Source: Cocos nucifera (Eukaryota; Streptophyta; Magnoliopsida; Arecales; Arecaceae). From it: a stretch of 64,000 bases of DNA. Numbering within the stretch: the first letter of the stretch is position 1; each line of letters starts with the position of its first letter. The position numbers and the translations under genes were made by a program. The notes beneath the pieces were generated by a model that saw only the letters and a program-made list of their open reading frames with translations, was not told where the DNA came from and searched no databases. Positions 1 to 11,667 of this stretch are shown in pieces. The DNA lies in the NCBI GenBank assembly GCA_006176705.1, contig QRFJ01004840.1:1-64000 (forward strand). The letters are read 5' to 3'.

Positions 1-988
1 ATCGACTCTTTGAGAAATGGCTTTGAGGCAATGAAGTCTAGAGATCGACTCGATTGCACTCAACCAAGTCTGGACCTTGGTAGAATCACCAGAAGCGTAT
101 AGTACCTATTGGTGGTAAATGGATCTTCAAAGAGAAAAGATTGGTGCAGATGGGAATGTTGGAGGGAATTTCAGGCTAGACTGTGGCAAAAGGCTTATTA
201 GTCAACGCGAAGGCATTGACTATCAGGATACCTTTTCTCCGGTAAAAGCTATGCTTAAAAATCCATCCGCCACATTGCTTGCCGTTGCAGCCTATTTCGA
301 TTATGAAATATTGGCAAACGGAGTGAAAATGGCATTTCTTGAATGGATATCTTGAGGAAGATATCTATATGGAAAGCCGCTTAGGTTTCACATCCAGTGA
401 TACTGATCACAAGGTTTGGCAAAGCTGCAAAGGTCCATATATGGGACTTAAGCAAGCATCTCGGAGCTTGGAACACTCGTTCAATGATGTGATCCAAAAG
501 TTTGGTCTTCATCAAAAATGAAGAGGAAACCATGTGTTTTCAAAGGGTCATGGGAGCGCTGTTGTGTCTTCCTCATATTGTATGGGATGACATCCTCCTT
601 ATTGGGAATGATATTCCCATGTTGAATCGAGTCAAGATGTGGGTTGTCCAAGGAATTCTCCAGAAAGACCTAGGTGAAGCATCCTTTATTCTAGGGAATT
701 AAGGTCTTATAGAGATTTAGGACCGATATAGGATGCTTAGGACTTTCACAAAGATGTACATTAGCGGAAGATACTAAAGAGGTTTAGTATTTGGAAAACT
801 CTTAGAGGGGATTAATATCCTTCAGACATGATATTCATCTTTCCAAGAAGATGTGCCCCAGCACACCTGAGGAAATAGAACGCAAGAGCAAGATCCCTTA
901 TGCTTCTGCAATAGGGAGCCTCATGTATGCCATGCTATGTACACGACCTGATATAGCCCATGCTGTGAGTGTCACAAGCATGGTGCTC
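1..988 (+). pseudogene. Copia reverse transcriptase fragment, first tandem copy
   Basis: This starts at the linker before RT (NQVWTL), passes the IGADGNV / SQREGIDYQDTF block and the AAYFDYEI block, and reaches the CTRPDIAHAVSVTS block near 985. The catalytic YVDD region (about 575-590) is destroyed: the bases read TATGGGATGAC, with a shift and an altered motif. At least five frame changes are needed to follow the protein. At about 988-1027 the sequence jumps back to the GDDPKTYNEA linker that precedes RT in other copies, so RT starts again. Confidence 0.85.
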
Positions 989-1027
989 ATGGTGATGATC
1001 CCAAAACCTACAACGAGGCGATTCAGA

Positions 1028-2600
1028 TATCGACTCCGTGAAATTGCTAGAGGCAATGCAGTTAGAAATTGACTCAATGCACTCAAACCAAGTCTGGACC
1101 TTGGTAGATCCACCAAACGGTATAGTATGTATTGGGTGTAAATGGATCTTCAAGAGAAAGATTGGTGCAGATGAAAATATGGAGACATTCAAGGCTAGAC
1201 TAGTCGCAAAAGGTTATAGTCAACGCGAAGGCAATGACTATCAGGATACCTTTTTCTCAGTGGCTATGCTAAAATCCATCCGCACATTACTTGTCGTTGC
1301 AGCCTATTTCGATTATGAATATGGATATGGGATGTGAAAAACGGCATTCTGAATGGACTATCTTGGGAAAGATATCTATATGGAACAGGCCACTAGGTTT
1401 CATATGCAGTGGTACTGATCACAAGGTTTAGAAGCTGCAAAGATCCATATATGGACTTATTGCATGCATCTCGAGCTGGAATATCATTTCAATGATGTGA
1501 TCGAAACATTTGGTATCATCAAAAATAAATAGAAATCGATGTATCTTCAAAAAGGTTAGTGAGAGCGCTATTATTTTCCTCGTATTGTTACGTGGATGAC
1601 TTCCTCCTTATTGGAAATGCATATTTTCCATGTTGACCAAACAGTTAAAAATATGTGTTGTCCCAAGGAATTCTCATGAAAGACCTAGGTGAAAGCATCC
1701 TTTATTCTAGAAATTAAGATCTATAGGGATAGACCGAATAAAGAGCTAGAACTTTTACACAGGAAAGTACATAGAGAAAAAGTACTAAAGAGGTAGTATT
1801 GGAAAACTCTAAGAGGGGATTAATACCCTTCAGACATGTTATCATCTTTCCAAAGAAGATGTTGCCCTAAGTCACACCTGCATGAAATAGAAATGCATGA
1901 GCAAGATCCCTATGCTCTAACAATAGTGAAGCCTCATGTATAGCCATACTATGTACACGACCTGATATAGCCCATTGCTGTGAGTGTCACAAAGCAGATA
2001 TCAGTCAAATCCTGGTTGTGAAAGAACCTAGGAACTTCTGTGAAATGTTATCCTTTAAGTACTGAGAAAGAACTAAGGGATATGATGTTGCGTCTTTTGG
2101 TAACGGAGAACTTCCAAGTTCAAGGATACACAGACTCGGACTTTCATGTTCGATATTAGATGATCGAAAGTCGACATCTTGGAAGTCTGTTTGTTGCAAT
2201 GGTGACTGTCAGCTGGAAGAGTTCAAGCAAAACTGTGATAGCAGATTCCACATGGGAAGCAGAATATATAGTTGCATTCAGAGGCTGCAAAGGAAGCGTT
2301 CTGGTACAAGAAGTTTGCTGCAGAAATTGGAGTAATGCCATTCAGATGCCATTCCTCTTTACTGCGACAACATGGCGCCATAGCCCTTGCTTAAGGAAGC
2401 CGAGGTCTCACGGAAAAGTCCAAGGCACATGAGCGGGCGATATCATCTCATCCGCGATTACCTTGAGAAAGGTTATGTGATGGGGGTGGTCAAGAGAGTC
2501 AAACTCCGTGATAATGTTGGCAGACCCACTACAAAAGCCGTTGGGCCAGCAGAAGATCGAAGCCCACCTTGAAGAAGATGGGACTTTAGGGACTTGTAGC
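1028..2600 (+). pseudogene. Copia RT and RNase H fragment, second tandem copy
   Basis: A second passage through the same RT segment (NQVWTLVDPP, KWIFKRKIGADEN, SQREGNDYQDTF). It has a recognisable but frameshifted YVDD at about 1590-1602 and continues past the duplicated part into the RNase H domain (TVIADSTWEAEYI, then a RYHLIRDYLEKGYV block at about 2436-2480). It ends in a degraded LTKPLG-type C terminus near 2550. Very many +1/-1 frame breaks make it non-coding. RNase H occurs only after this second copy, so the duplication involves RT only. Confidence 0.85.
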
Positions 2601-2630
2601 CAATTGGGATTTAGGAACAAGTGGGAAGAT

Positions 2631-5045
2631 TGTTTAGATATTATGTGGCCCTAGAAAGCCAGAATTGGTTGACACTTGTAATACACTTCTAGGGGCAAAA
2701 TATAATTTGACATAATTTTATAAAAATGGGTTATTTTCTATCACACATGTTATTTAGTGTCTGTGATACATCCTTTGAGTAATCTGGAATTGATAATTCA
2801 GTTATTTTCAAGAGTTTGAAAATTTAAGACATGAAATAATCATTATTAAACTCATTAAACAGCTCCCGGACCATAGGATTCATCAAACAAGCGATCGGTG
2901 ATTGATCCGGGAAGGTTGGTGTACGATCGCCTTCTTTTTAGTAAATGAGTCTTGAGTCTACGGGTGGAGACACCGGCAGCGAGAGTACAGGTACTCGTTA
3001 GAGAACGAAGGCACTTGAGCGTGACCACCTTCGAGTAGTCATTAGGAAGTCTACCTTTCTCGTCAATGACTGACTCGATGCTGTGCAGTAGTAGAATTGA
3101 GTAGTGTGTCTTGGTTCTTTACCTGAGGAGCATCCGCAGTTCACCTTGAGGGGTGTTATAGTTTGACTACACATTACTCATCTCCTAGCCATTCATGGAA
3201 CCCTGAGGTGTATGTTGCGCTGTGACATGTTCATTGTAGGAACTGGATTGCATCAAGATGGGGATCTTATTCTACCTCGGTGGTTTAGAGGAGCAGCCCT
3301 ATGTAATCATGGAGGATCAAGTCCTTGAAGCCCATGGCCATGGCAGAGTGAAATAATAGAAAGAGTTTCTATTTAGAATTTTCACATGGACTCGGGGAAG
3401 TCGAATGATTACATCACTATGACAGAGGGACTTATGGGTTTGACGAGTCCACCTTAACCCTAATCTGATCGGGGCTCAAAAGATTTAGAAAAGAACTAAA
3501 TCACACAAGGTTAGCTGCACCCAAGAGGTTCACATTCAGCTTCTGATGGGTTGCCACCAATACTGCTAGGTGTCATGTGGATTATTGGAAAGCAATTAGA
3601 ATGATTTTAGATGATCGATCATTCTAGCTGTTCGAATCAGAAGAGTTCTGATCCATCGAAAGGATTTTCGATGATGCTAATGATAGAGATCATGAACAAT
3701 TATTCCATTACCATACAAAAACTGAACCTAACTGGGTCACACAAACAAGGGTTGAATCTGGTGCAAAATCATTCAATTGAACTGATCTAGTTCAATTGAT
3801 CTGAATGAGATTTCAATTAGGTTCAAGGAAATTCGTGCTAGCACTCGATTGAACTAACTTTCTTTTTACATATTCATAAATAATGTTGTCCTGACTGAGC
3901 TCAAAGAGTTTGTGCTCAATCAGAGGCCTTCCATATGGTCTGACTATGAGGTTCTCCAACTCAGAAATAGGTTTTTCTTATTTGTAAGACATTACCTGCC
4001 ATTTTTGGTCACCTTGCCATTTTCTTGTTCTTTGACTTTGGTCAAAAAAGTCTAAACCTTTGACTGGTCAAACATTGACCATTCACCCTTTGGACTTTTG
4101 ACCACATGTCATGCAACCTATTGGGAGAGCTGGGTGGGGGCCTGTCCCCTGCCAGAACCTGGCAAGGAGAAAGGGGCGCACGCCAGGCGTGGCGTAGCCC
4201 AAGTGCGAGGCGCTAGGAGTCCTTGGTTTTTTTTTTTTTGTTTTTTCGACCAAGGACTCACCTCCCTTTTGGATTCCAATCAGAGTGTTCTACTAAGAAT
4301 TTCCAGTTTGACTTGGTCTTAAGGCGCCCTCTAAGAGGAAATCCAGGGGTCTCTATTCCAACAATCAGATTAAACTCTGATTTCACAAAGGGTTGTGATT
4401 TGGTTGAAGAGGAAAGAGGAGTTGGATCAAAACAAGAGGTCTAAAATAAGACCCTGCGTCCAACCCTAATTCAAGTAAGAGTGAATTGCTATTTTAGAAC
4501 ACGCCCCAAGGCGCTACCTCTCCCCTCCTTCTCCAATAGCCATAGTTCTCTTCTCCCCTTTCTCTCTACGTCCAAAAGGTGTTTTTGGACTTTGGTTGGT
4601 CCGATTCAGATCAAGGAAAGTGCGATCAAAAAGCAAAGAAGGCTGCGCTGCTGCAAAATTGACGACTGCAGATCTTTCAAAAGAGTTTTGAAGATCCTCC
4701 AAAGATCAGATCCAGATCTAATTTTTGGAGGTGTGATAGAGAAGAAGAGGATCTTCCAAGATTCCAACCCGATGGATTACCGGTAGAGCGGCCAGGCGCT
4801 TGCGTGGCTAAGATCCAGAACCTTCCGCTGCAATCAGGATCATCTACAGGGTAATAGGATTACCCAAATCAGGTAAATTGAATTTAATTTAATTTATCTT
4901 ATTTTATTTTATTTATTAAAATAATAAGAATCAGATCTGAAACATATCAAGATCTGATTGAGATCAAGAGAAAATTTTTGAAATATATCTCTTGATCTAA
5001 TCAGATCTGAACGAACCTGGACCGAGAAATCAGGATTTCCCTTCA
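2631..5045 (+). repeat. LTR of A0 (divergent subfamily)
   Basis: It begins TGTTTAGATA right after the purine tract and ends TTTCCCTTCA, matching the family ends TGTTAGATATGTG...CCCTTCA. The 5' ~1.4 kb aligns well with the other LTRs. The part from about 4090 to 4700 differs: it holds a T-rich run (4226-4240) and pyrimidine-rich stretches, and lacks the TCTATATAAACC promoter box present in every other LTR of this family here. Several TTGAC/GTCAA motifs cluster at 4030-4110. It is followed directly by a second, 5'-truncated LTR with no internal region between them. Confidence 0.8.
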
Positions 5046-5770
5046 CTAAGAAGGATTGTGAGGGATTCTAGTCTAATTAGATCAGATGATATCATCCCAT
5101 CAATCAGATTTAGATCTGATTAAACAAAGAGCCATGATTGGCTGGAATGATGTGGCACTGCATGGCGCAGCAGGGTCTATATAAACCCTATCTGCGCCTA
5201 GGATTTAGAGCTTCTGCCCTTTGCCCTTGTCACGTAGCCCCTATTCCTCCTTCTCCATGCCACCTCTTGATCCCTCTCTCTCCACTCCATTGCCTAAAAG
5301 GCTTTTGGGCCTCGATTTTGCGTTTACGATCTTTAGGCAAGAGAAGGCGACAGGGAAAGGAAGAAGGTAGCACTACTATAGGAGACAACAGTTGATCATC
5401 AAAAGGTATTTTGAAGACCTTCAAGATCGGATCCAGATCTGATTATTGGTGCATAGATTGAGAAGGAGGAGATCCTCAGATCCATGCCTGAGTTAGATAT
5501 AGGGTAGAAGGCTAGGTCTTGCATGGCTACATCCAAAAACCTTCATCCAAAACATCGAGATCAATCACTTATGGGTAATAGGATTACCCATAATAAGGTA
5601 TAATTAAATTAGATTTATTTTATTTTATTTTATTTTTTTATCAAATCAATAAAATTAGATATAAAAAGTCTTAGATCTAATTTGAATCTAGAAGAAAAAA
5701 TTTTGAAATATCCCTCTTGATCAAATCAAATCTGAACGAACCTGATCCAAAAAATAGGTTTTTCCCTTCA
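5046..5770 (+). repeat. 3' portion of the 5' LTR of A1
   Basis: It corresponds to the last ~710 bp of the 3' LTR (about 13248-13959): the same GTGAGGGA...TCTAATTAG start, the same TATA box context, and the same pyrimidine-rich leader and TTTCCCTTCA end. The first ~1.56 kb of the LTR is missing and the end of the A0 LTR takes its place. This looks like an LTR-LTR recombination product, or a misassembly. Confidence 0.82.
5178..5184 (+). promoter_or_regulatory. LTR TATA box (A1 5' LTR)
   Basis: TATATAA within GGGTCTATATAAACCC, about 590 bp before the LTR end. The same box and flanks recur at 13380-13386, 21905-21911, 33604-33610, 37152-37158 and 55648-55654, and on the minus strand at 41096-41102 and 49176-49182. 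This conservation supports it as the retrotransposon promoter. Confidence 0.8.
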
Positions 5771-5772
5771 AT

Positions 5773-5792
5773 TGGTGTCAAAGCCAGGTTCC
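5773..5792 (+). other. Primer-binding site of A1 (initiator Met tRNA type)
   Basis: TGGTGTCAAAGCCAGGTTCC, two bases after the LTR end. It differs at two positions from the intact A2 site (22471-22490), which begins TGGTATCAGAGC, the usual Ty1/copia site complementary to the initiator methionine tRNA. Confidence 0.8.
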
Positions 5793-7690
5793 ATAATTAA
5801 TTAGATCTAATTTTAATATAATTTTTATCTGATAATTAGATGATTTTAGATGTCACATTAGATATGATTAGATCTAAAATCAAAAATTAAAAAAATAAAT
5901 AATCTATATCTAAATGTATTGAGATGCATGACTAGACTAGAATAGAAATTAATTCTATGTGTAGTCTAGGATGGATTCATAATTTTAATTTGAATAATTT
6001 ATAATTTTTTAGATCTATTTATTTATTATTTTATTATTTATTAAATATTATAATTAGATCTAAAAAATAAAAATAAAGTATTTTATTTTTGTTCATATAA
6101 GATAGATAGATGCATGTTTTAGACTAGTTGTAGAATAGTTCTACCAAAGTTATCTTGAATAAAAATTTAATTTGATATGATTAAATTTTAAATTTTTATT
6201 TTTTAGATATTTATGAGATAATTTTAGATCTAAAAAAAATAAAGCATGACATGATACATGAGATGTATGCAAAAAATGGTTTTTTAAGTTAGATCAATTT
6301 TTATATATGTGATATTTCATGTAGATCTAACTAGTTTTTTGTAAGATATATCATGTTTTTATTATGTCATTCCCATGCACATCCAAACTTAAGGAACAAA
6401 GTAAAAGTTCCAAAAACCCCTCTCCTCTACCATTCGATTGGGGTGTTCTTTTTAGATGTGAGGGTAACTGCCACATTTGTCACGTTAATCAAAATCAAAA
6501 ACTTATTTTTCTGCAAATTTTTAGATTCCTGAAACCCTAGGATTTTATTTATATATTTTATTTATGAACCCCAAACTTAATTAAGAATTGAGATTGTGAA
6601 ATATGTTAGGTCTAAAATTAAGAATTTTTGATCTAAGACATATTCATAAAATTGGTTCGGACTTGAGTAGCTCAATTAGGTCTAGCAGTTGATCAAACCA
6701 AAACAAGAGTTGGTTTAGATGGATCCAAGCAGTGTTTAAATTGGACCAGACCTAATAGGATTAAGTCTGGGTCAAGCCTGAGTCACATGTGTGACCAAAA
6801 AAGCTAAGACCTAATTAGGCTCAATGGTCAGAGTCTGGATTGTAGGCTAATCTGATTTGTTCTGGCTTCACAATTTGGTGTCTAAGGTAAGTTTGGCAGA
6901 TACGATTGACTGATTTTTAATTAGGAGCTACTCGGGCTCAAATTGCATTCTATCGAGTTAAAGGCATATACCTTCCATCGATCTCACTTAATTGGCCATA
7001 TTTGTCGGCTCAATCACGATCTGAGGTGGCTAATAATCCAAGCTAACCCATGCCACTAGGTTAGTCATAATGGTTATGGCTATGTCAAGTCAGGTTTAAA
7101 GAGACCTAAATCAAATCTTCTTAAGAAAAGATTAAGTCTAAGGTCTTCCACCATTGTAGATGTGCGGGCCCTTCTCGGAATTGATTGTTCTTGAATAGTC
7201 ACAGTGGTTCAGTTGCACCGAAAAGATGCAACCATGTCTATTAGGCATTAGATGCTACGGGCTGGAGGATAGATTGGGCTTAATATTTTGGATATGGTGA
7301 GAGACCTAATTAGGAATCTAATCTGTGCAAATGATGGATCTGACTTAACAAAGGAGTGAATCAATATTCCGGACATGGTGAGATTCATGAATTGGAGACC
7401 AAGAATGGGTGCACCATGATTAGAAAATCATTGAACAAGAGTTGTTTCACTCATTGGGTTAACCCATCATCAATAACTGTTAGGTGAGATGATAAGTCAG
7501 TTGGGTGGGACTTGCCACCATCCACTAGAAAATCATTAATTCATGGAGATTTTTTTTTGCATTCTCTAATAGAGGGGAGTGTAGGGATTCGAGAAAATAG
7601 TTGGGAGATAAATTTATTTTAAAAATCAAAACCTCTGAATAAATTGGTCAAGTCTTAATTATAAAATCTAACTAAAAAACTTTAGACTCT
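5793..7690 (+). other. Untranslated leader of A1
   Basis: About 1.9 kb of AT-rich sequence between the primer-binding site and gag. It has no long frame. Copies of the whole leader occur in A2, A3 and (minus strand) A4. The most conserved part is about 7080-7350. I see no structural-protein domain here. Confidence 0.75.
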
Positions 7691-7699
7691 CTACAGCAA

Positions 7700-8595
7700 A
7701 AATATCTGCATCCAATCCACTAGCCCATATCCTGGACCACCCATTTAGACTGATCGGACCCAATTTACAAGGATTAGCTTCAAAAACTTGTCAAAATCTT
7801 TCTGGAATTTCGAGAAGTTTAACTCATGTATTGGATCAGGATCCCCCCACCTTATCAGCCTGTCTTTCCGCTGAACAGAGAGCATCTCTTAACAAATGGA
7901 TGGAAGAAGATAACATGGTCAGATACTACATGTTGGGCTCGATGTCTAATGAGCTTTAGTGCCAACATGAAGATATCAAGACTGCCCACCAAATGTTGGC
8001 TCACCTATAAGAGTTGTTTGGTGAATAGAGTCGTGCAGCCAATTATCAGATCACTAAATGACTGTTTAAGGCTAAAATACATGATGGGTAGTCAGTCCAA
8101 GATCATTATCTGATGATGATCAATGACTTGGAATAGCTTGAGAAGCTCAGAGTGAAGTTAGACCAGGATCTGTAGAATGATATAATTCTGCAATCCTTGA
8201 CTGATGCATATGGACAATTTATCATGAACTACCATATGCATAAAATTCAAAGTACTATGGCCGAACTTATGAACATGCTGGTTATTGCTGAGGTTTCTAT
8301 GAAAGATTCTAAAGGCTTAGTACTTATTATGGAATGAACATCTTCCAAGAGAAAGTCTTTTGGAAAGAAGAAGTTTGTGAAAAGGCAGAAGGTGGAAGAT
8401 GAAAAGAAAAGGAAGGCAGAGCTGAAGAAGAAAGTCGCTGACAAAAAAATATATTTTTGTTGTAATACTGACGGCCACTGGAAGCGAAACTGTCCTATAT
8501 ACCTGGCTACCCTGAACAATAAGAAGGAGACAGGTCCTTCTGAAGGTATGCTCATTATTGAATCTAGCCTTACGATTTCTTCTACATCTAGTTAG
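7700..8595 (+). pseudogene. gag (capsid/nucleocapsid) of A1
   Basis: The frame shows the copia gag pattern: SASNPLA near the start, RYYMLGSMS, EDIKTAHQMLAHL, a SVQDHYLMMINDLE block, then NDIILQSLTDAYGQFIMNYHMHK and a Lys-rich tail. It ends in a CCHC zinc knuckle at about 8450-8492 whose first Cys is Tyr (IYFCCNTDGHWKRNC). Stop codons interrupt it at several formerly Gln/Trp positions (for example near 8050, 8110 and 8335), mostly single C>T or G>A changes. The product would coat element RNA in cytoplasmic particles; this copy cannot make it. Confidence 0.85.
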
Positions 8596-9850
8596 GTGCT
8601 TGACTCTAGTTTTAGTGCTCATTTATGCACTTTCATGCAGGGTCTTGAGGATAGCAGGAGGCTGAGAAATGGTGAGATGATCCAACACATTGAAAATAGA
8701 GCAAAAGTTGCTATCGTGGCCGTAGAAACCTACCCTCTTTGACTATCATCTGGCTTAGATTTAGTACTTAGGGATTGTTATTATGTGCCTGTTGCAAGCA
8801 GGAATTTGATTTCTGTTTCATGTTTAGCACAAGAAGGCTATGTAATTAGTTTTTTTAAGGACCACTATAGTATTCTTTATGAAAGAAATAAAATTGTAAG
8901 TGGTTTCCTCAATAACGGTCTCAATCAGTTACATAGTGTTGTATCTTTTTTTAGTATCAAGCAAAATATGAATGCCATAAGATCAAAATGACCTAGGGAT
9001 AGTCCAAATGTTAGGTATCTATGGCACCTAAGACTAGGTCATATAGCAGAAGATAGGGTTAACAAATTAGAGAAAATTGGGCTATTGAGTCCATTGACTT
9101 TCGAGCATATCCAATTTGTGAATCTTATCTTCATGGCAAAATGACTAAGCTTCATTTTGCAGGACATGGGGAGAGAGCCATGGATCTACTTGCCCTAGTA
9201 CATACTGATGTATGCAGCCCATTTGATGTACCAGCTAGAGACAACTTTGTCTACTTCATAATCTTTATCAATGATTTATCTCGGTATGGGTACGTGTATC
9301 TTATGAGACACAAGTCTAAAGCTTTTGAAAAATTTAAAAAATTCAGACATGAAGTCAAAAAGCAAACTAAAAAATACATTAAGATTCTTCGATCAGATCG
9401 AGGAGGTGAATACCTTAGTCAAAAATTTCTGGACAATCTCAAGCAAAGTGGCAATGGACTCCACCTGAAATACCTCAACTCAATGAAATTTTAGAATGAA
9501 AGAATCAGACCCTATTAGATATGGTTTGATCCATGATGAGCTTCACAGATCTTTCTGATTTTCTTTGGGGACATAGTCTATTAATTGCTATATAGATACT
9601 GAATAGGGTTTCCTCTAAAACCATTCTTACCACACCGTATGAGAACGACGTGGTAAGAAACCAAGTCTGAGTCATCTCAGAATTTGGGGTTGTTCGGCTC
9701 ATGTCAAAAGACAACAAGCAGACAAGTTAGACTTCAGATCCTTTAGAACTCGATTTATAGGATATCCTAAAGTGTCAATAAGAGATTATTTCTGTATTTC
9801 AGAAAACCATAATGTGATTGTGATTTGGCATGCCATCTTTTTTTGAAAAA
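8596..9850 (+). pseudogene. Protease and integrase of A1
   Basis: The protease motif reads VLDSSFSAH (aspartate codon at 8602): the Gly of the D-S-G active site is Ser, and the Trp just before it is a stop. The linker (YYVPVASRNLISVSCLAQEGYVIS) leads to the integrase zinc-binding region YLWHLRLGHIAEDRV (about 9015-9060), broken by a frameshift near 9103. The catalytic core follows: HTDVCSPFD, DLSRYGYVYLMRHKS, VLRSDRGGEY-type (here ILRSDRGGEYLSQKF at about 9385-9430). The C-terminal half (SLSHLRIWG, HVKRQQADKLDFRSF) is in other frames. Confidence 0.85.
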
Positions 9851-9859
9851 TAATTTATT

Positions 9860-11655
9860 CAAGATGGCGGCATTGGAAAGTAGATCAAGCTCGAGGAGAA
9901 AGTCTCATAAGAGCAACGAGCTAAGGACCCTATGGAACCAAATCAAGTTGAGCCAATACAAGCACTACCTCCTCCATCTCGTAGATCGAAAAGGATTTTC
10001 CATCCCCCTGAGGGATACTTAGGTACTATTTTAGAGGAAGTAGAGAAAATATTCCTCGTAGGTAACTGGGTTCATGGAGATGATCCCAAAATCTATGATG
10101 AGGCAATATCGGATATCGATTCTAAGAAATGGTTAGAGGCAATGAAGTCAGAAATTGACTCGATGCACTCAAACCAAGTCTGGACCTTGGTAGATCCACC
10201 ATAAAGTATAGTACCTATTGGGTGTAAATAGATCTACAAGAGAATGATTGGTGTAGATGGAAATGTGGAGACATTCAAAGCTAGATTAGTGGCAAAAGGT
10301 TATAGTCAGCATGAAGATATTGACTATCAAGATATCTTTTCATCAGTAGCTATGCTAAAATCCATCCGCACATTGCTTGCTATTGCAGCCTATTTTGGTT
10401 ATGAAATATGGCAAATGGATGTGATAACGGCGTTCTTAAATGGATACCTTGAGGAAGATATCTATATGAAATAACCTCTAGGTTTCACATCCAGTGATGC
10501 CGATCACAAAGTATGCAAGCTGCAAAGGTCTATATATGGACTTAAGCAAGCATCTCAGAGCTAGAATACTCGATTTAATGATGTCATCAAATTATTTGAT
10601 TTCATCAAAAATAAGAAGGGACCATGTGTCTTCGAAAAGGTTAGTGGGAACGCTATTGTCTTCCTTGTACTGTACGTGGGTGATACCCTCCTTATTGGGA
10701 ATGATATTCCCATGTTAACCACAATAAAAACGCAGCTATCCAAAGAATTCTCAATGAAAGACCTAGGAGAAACATCCTTCATTCTAGGAATTAAGGTCTA
10801 TAGAGATAGACCGAATAGGATGCTAGGTCTTTTACAGAAGATGTACATAGAGAAAGTGCTAAAGATCTTTAGCATGGAAAACTCCAAAAGGAGATTGGTA
10901 CCCTTCAGACATGGCATTCATCTCTCCAAGAAAATGTGTCCCAACACACTAGAGGAGATTGAACGCATACGCAAGATCCCTTATGCTTCAGCAATAGGGA
11001 GCCTCATGTATGCCATGTTATGTACACGACCTGATAGAGCCCATGCTATTAGTATCACGAGCAGATATCAGTCGAATCTAGGTGAAGAACACCGGACTTC
11101 TATGAAATGTATCCTTAAGTACTTGAGAAGAACTAAGGATATGTTGTTGGTTTTTGGTAATGGAGAACTCCAAGTCTAAGGGTATGCAGACTCAGATTTT
11201 ATGTTCGATATAGATGATCGAAAGTCAACATCTGAAAGTCTGTTTGTGTATAATGGTGGTGCTGTCAGTTGGAAGAGTTCCTAGCAGACAGTGATAGCAG
11301 ATTCCACCATGCAAGCAGAGTACATCACTGCATCAGAAGCTATGAAGAAAGCATTTTGGTACAAAAAATTCATCTTAGAGATTGGAGTGATGCCATCGGA
11401 TGCTATTTCTCTATACTACGACAACAATGGCATCATAGCCCTTGCTAAGGAGCCAAGGTCTCATCAAAAATCTAAGCACATCGAGCGGCGATACCACCTC
11501 ATTCGTGACTATCTCGAGAAAGATTATGTCGAGGTCAAGAGAGTTGACTCTGCAAATAGTGTGGCAGACCAATTCACAAAGCCGTTGGGCTAATAGAAGA
11601 TCGAAACCCACCTTGAGAAGATGGGACTTAGATTTGTAACCAATTGGCTTTAGGT
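9860..11655 (+). pseudogene. Reverse transcriptase and RNase H of A1
   Basis: A linker rich in charged residues (SRSSSRRKSHKS, MEPNQVEPIQALPPPSRRSKR) is followed by the RT fingers (NQVWTLVDPP, RLVAKGYSQ) and palm (QMDVITAFLNGYLEEDIYM). The active site reads YVGD instead of YVDD at 10673-10684, so one catalytic Asp is lost. The thumb and connection run to about 11060 (ASAIGSLMYAMLCTRPD). RNase H follows, with its IADSTMQAEYI active-site block at about 11293-11325 and the C-terminal VADQFTKPLG at about 11560. Stops and frameshifts separate these blocks. Confidence 0.87.
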
Positions 11656-11667
11656 CAAGTGGGAGTT
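11653..11667 (+). other. Polypurine tract of A1
   Basis: AGGTCAAGTGGGAGTT immediately before the 3' LTR. AAGTGGGAG is the expected plus-strand priming tract. The same tract precedes the 3' LTRs of A2 (mutated, AAGTGGAAG) and A3 (AAGTTGGAG). Confidence 0.75.

Larger units (their letters stand above)
1..2630 (+). mobile_element. A0: 3' internal part of an Angela-type Ty1/copia element
   Basis: The window opens inside the pol gene of a Ty1/copia element. RT and RNase H can be read in several frames up to a purine-rich tract (about 2612-2630), where an LTR begins. The gag and integrase parts lie outside the window. The ~1-kb RT segment is present twice in tandem (see the next two entries). Single-base insertions and deletions are very frequent compared with the other copies here, so no long reading frame survives. 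The lineage call rests on RT/RNaseH similarity to the Angela (BARE-1) group. Confidence 0.85.
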
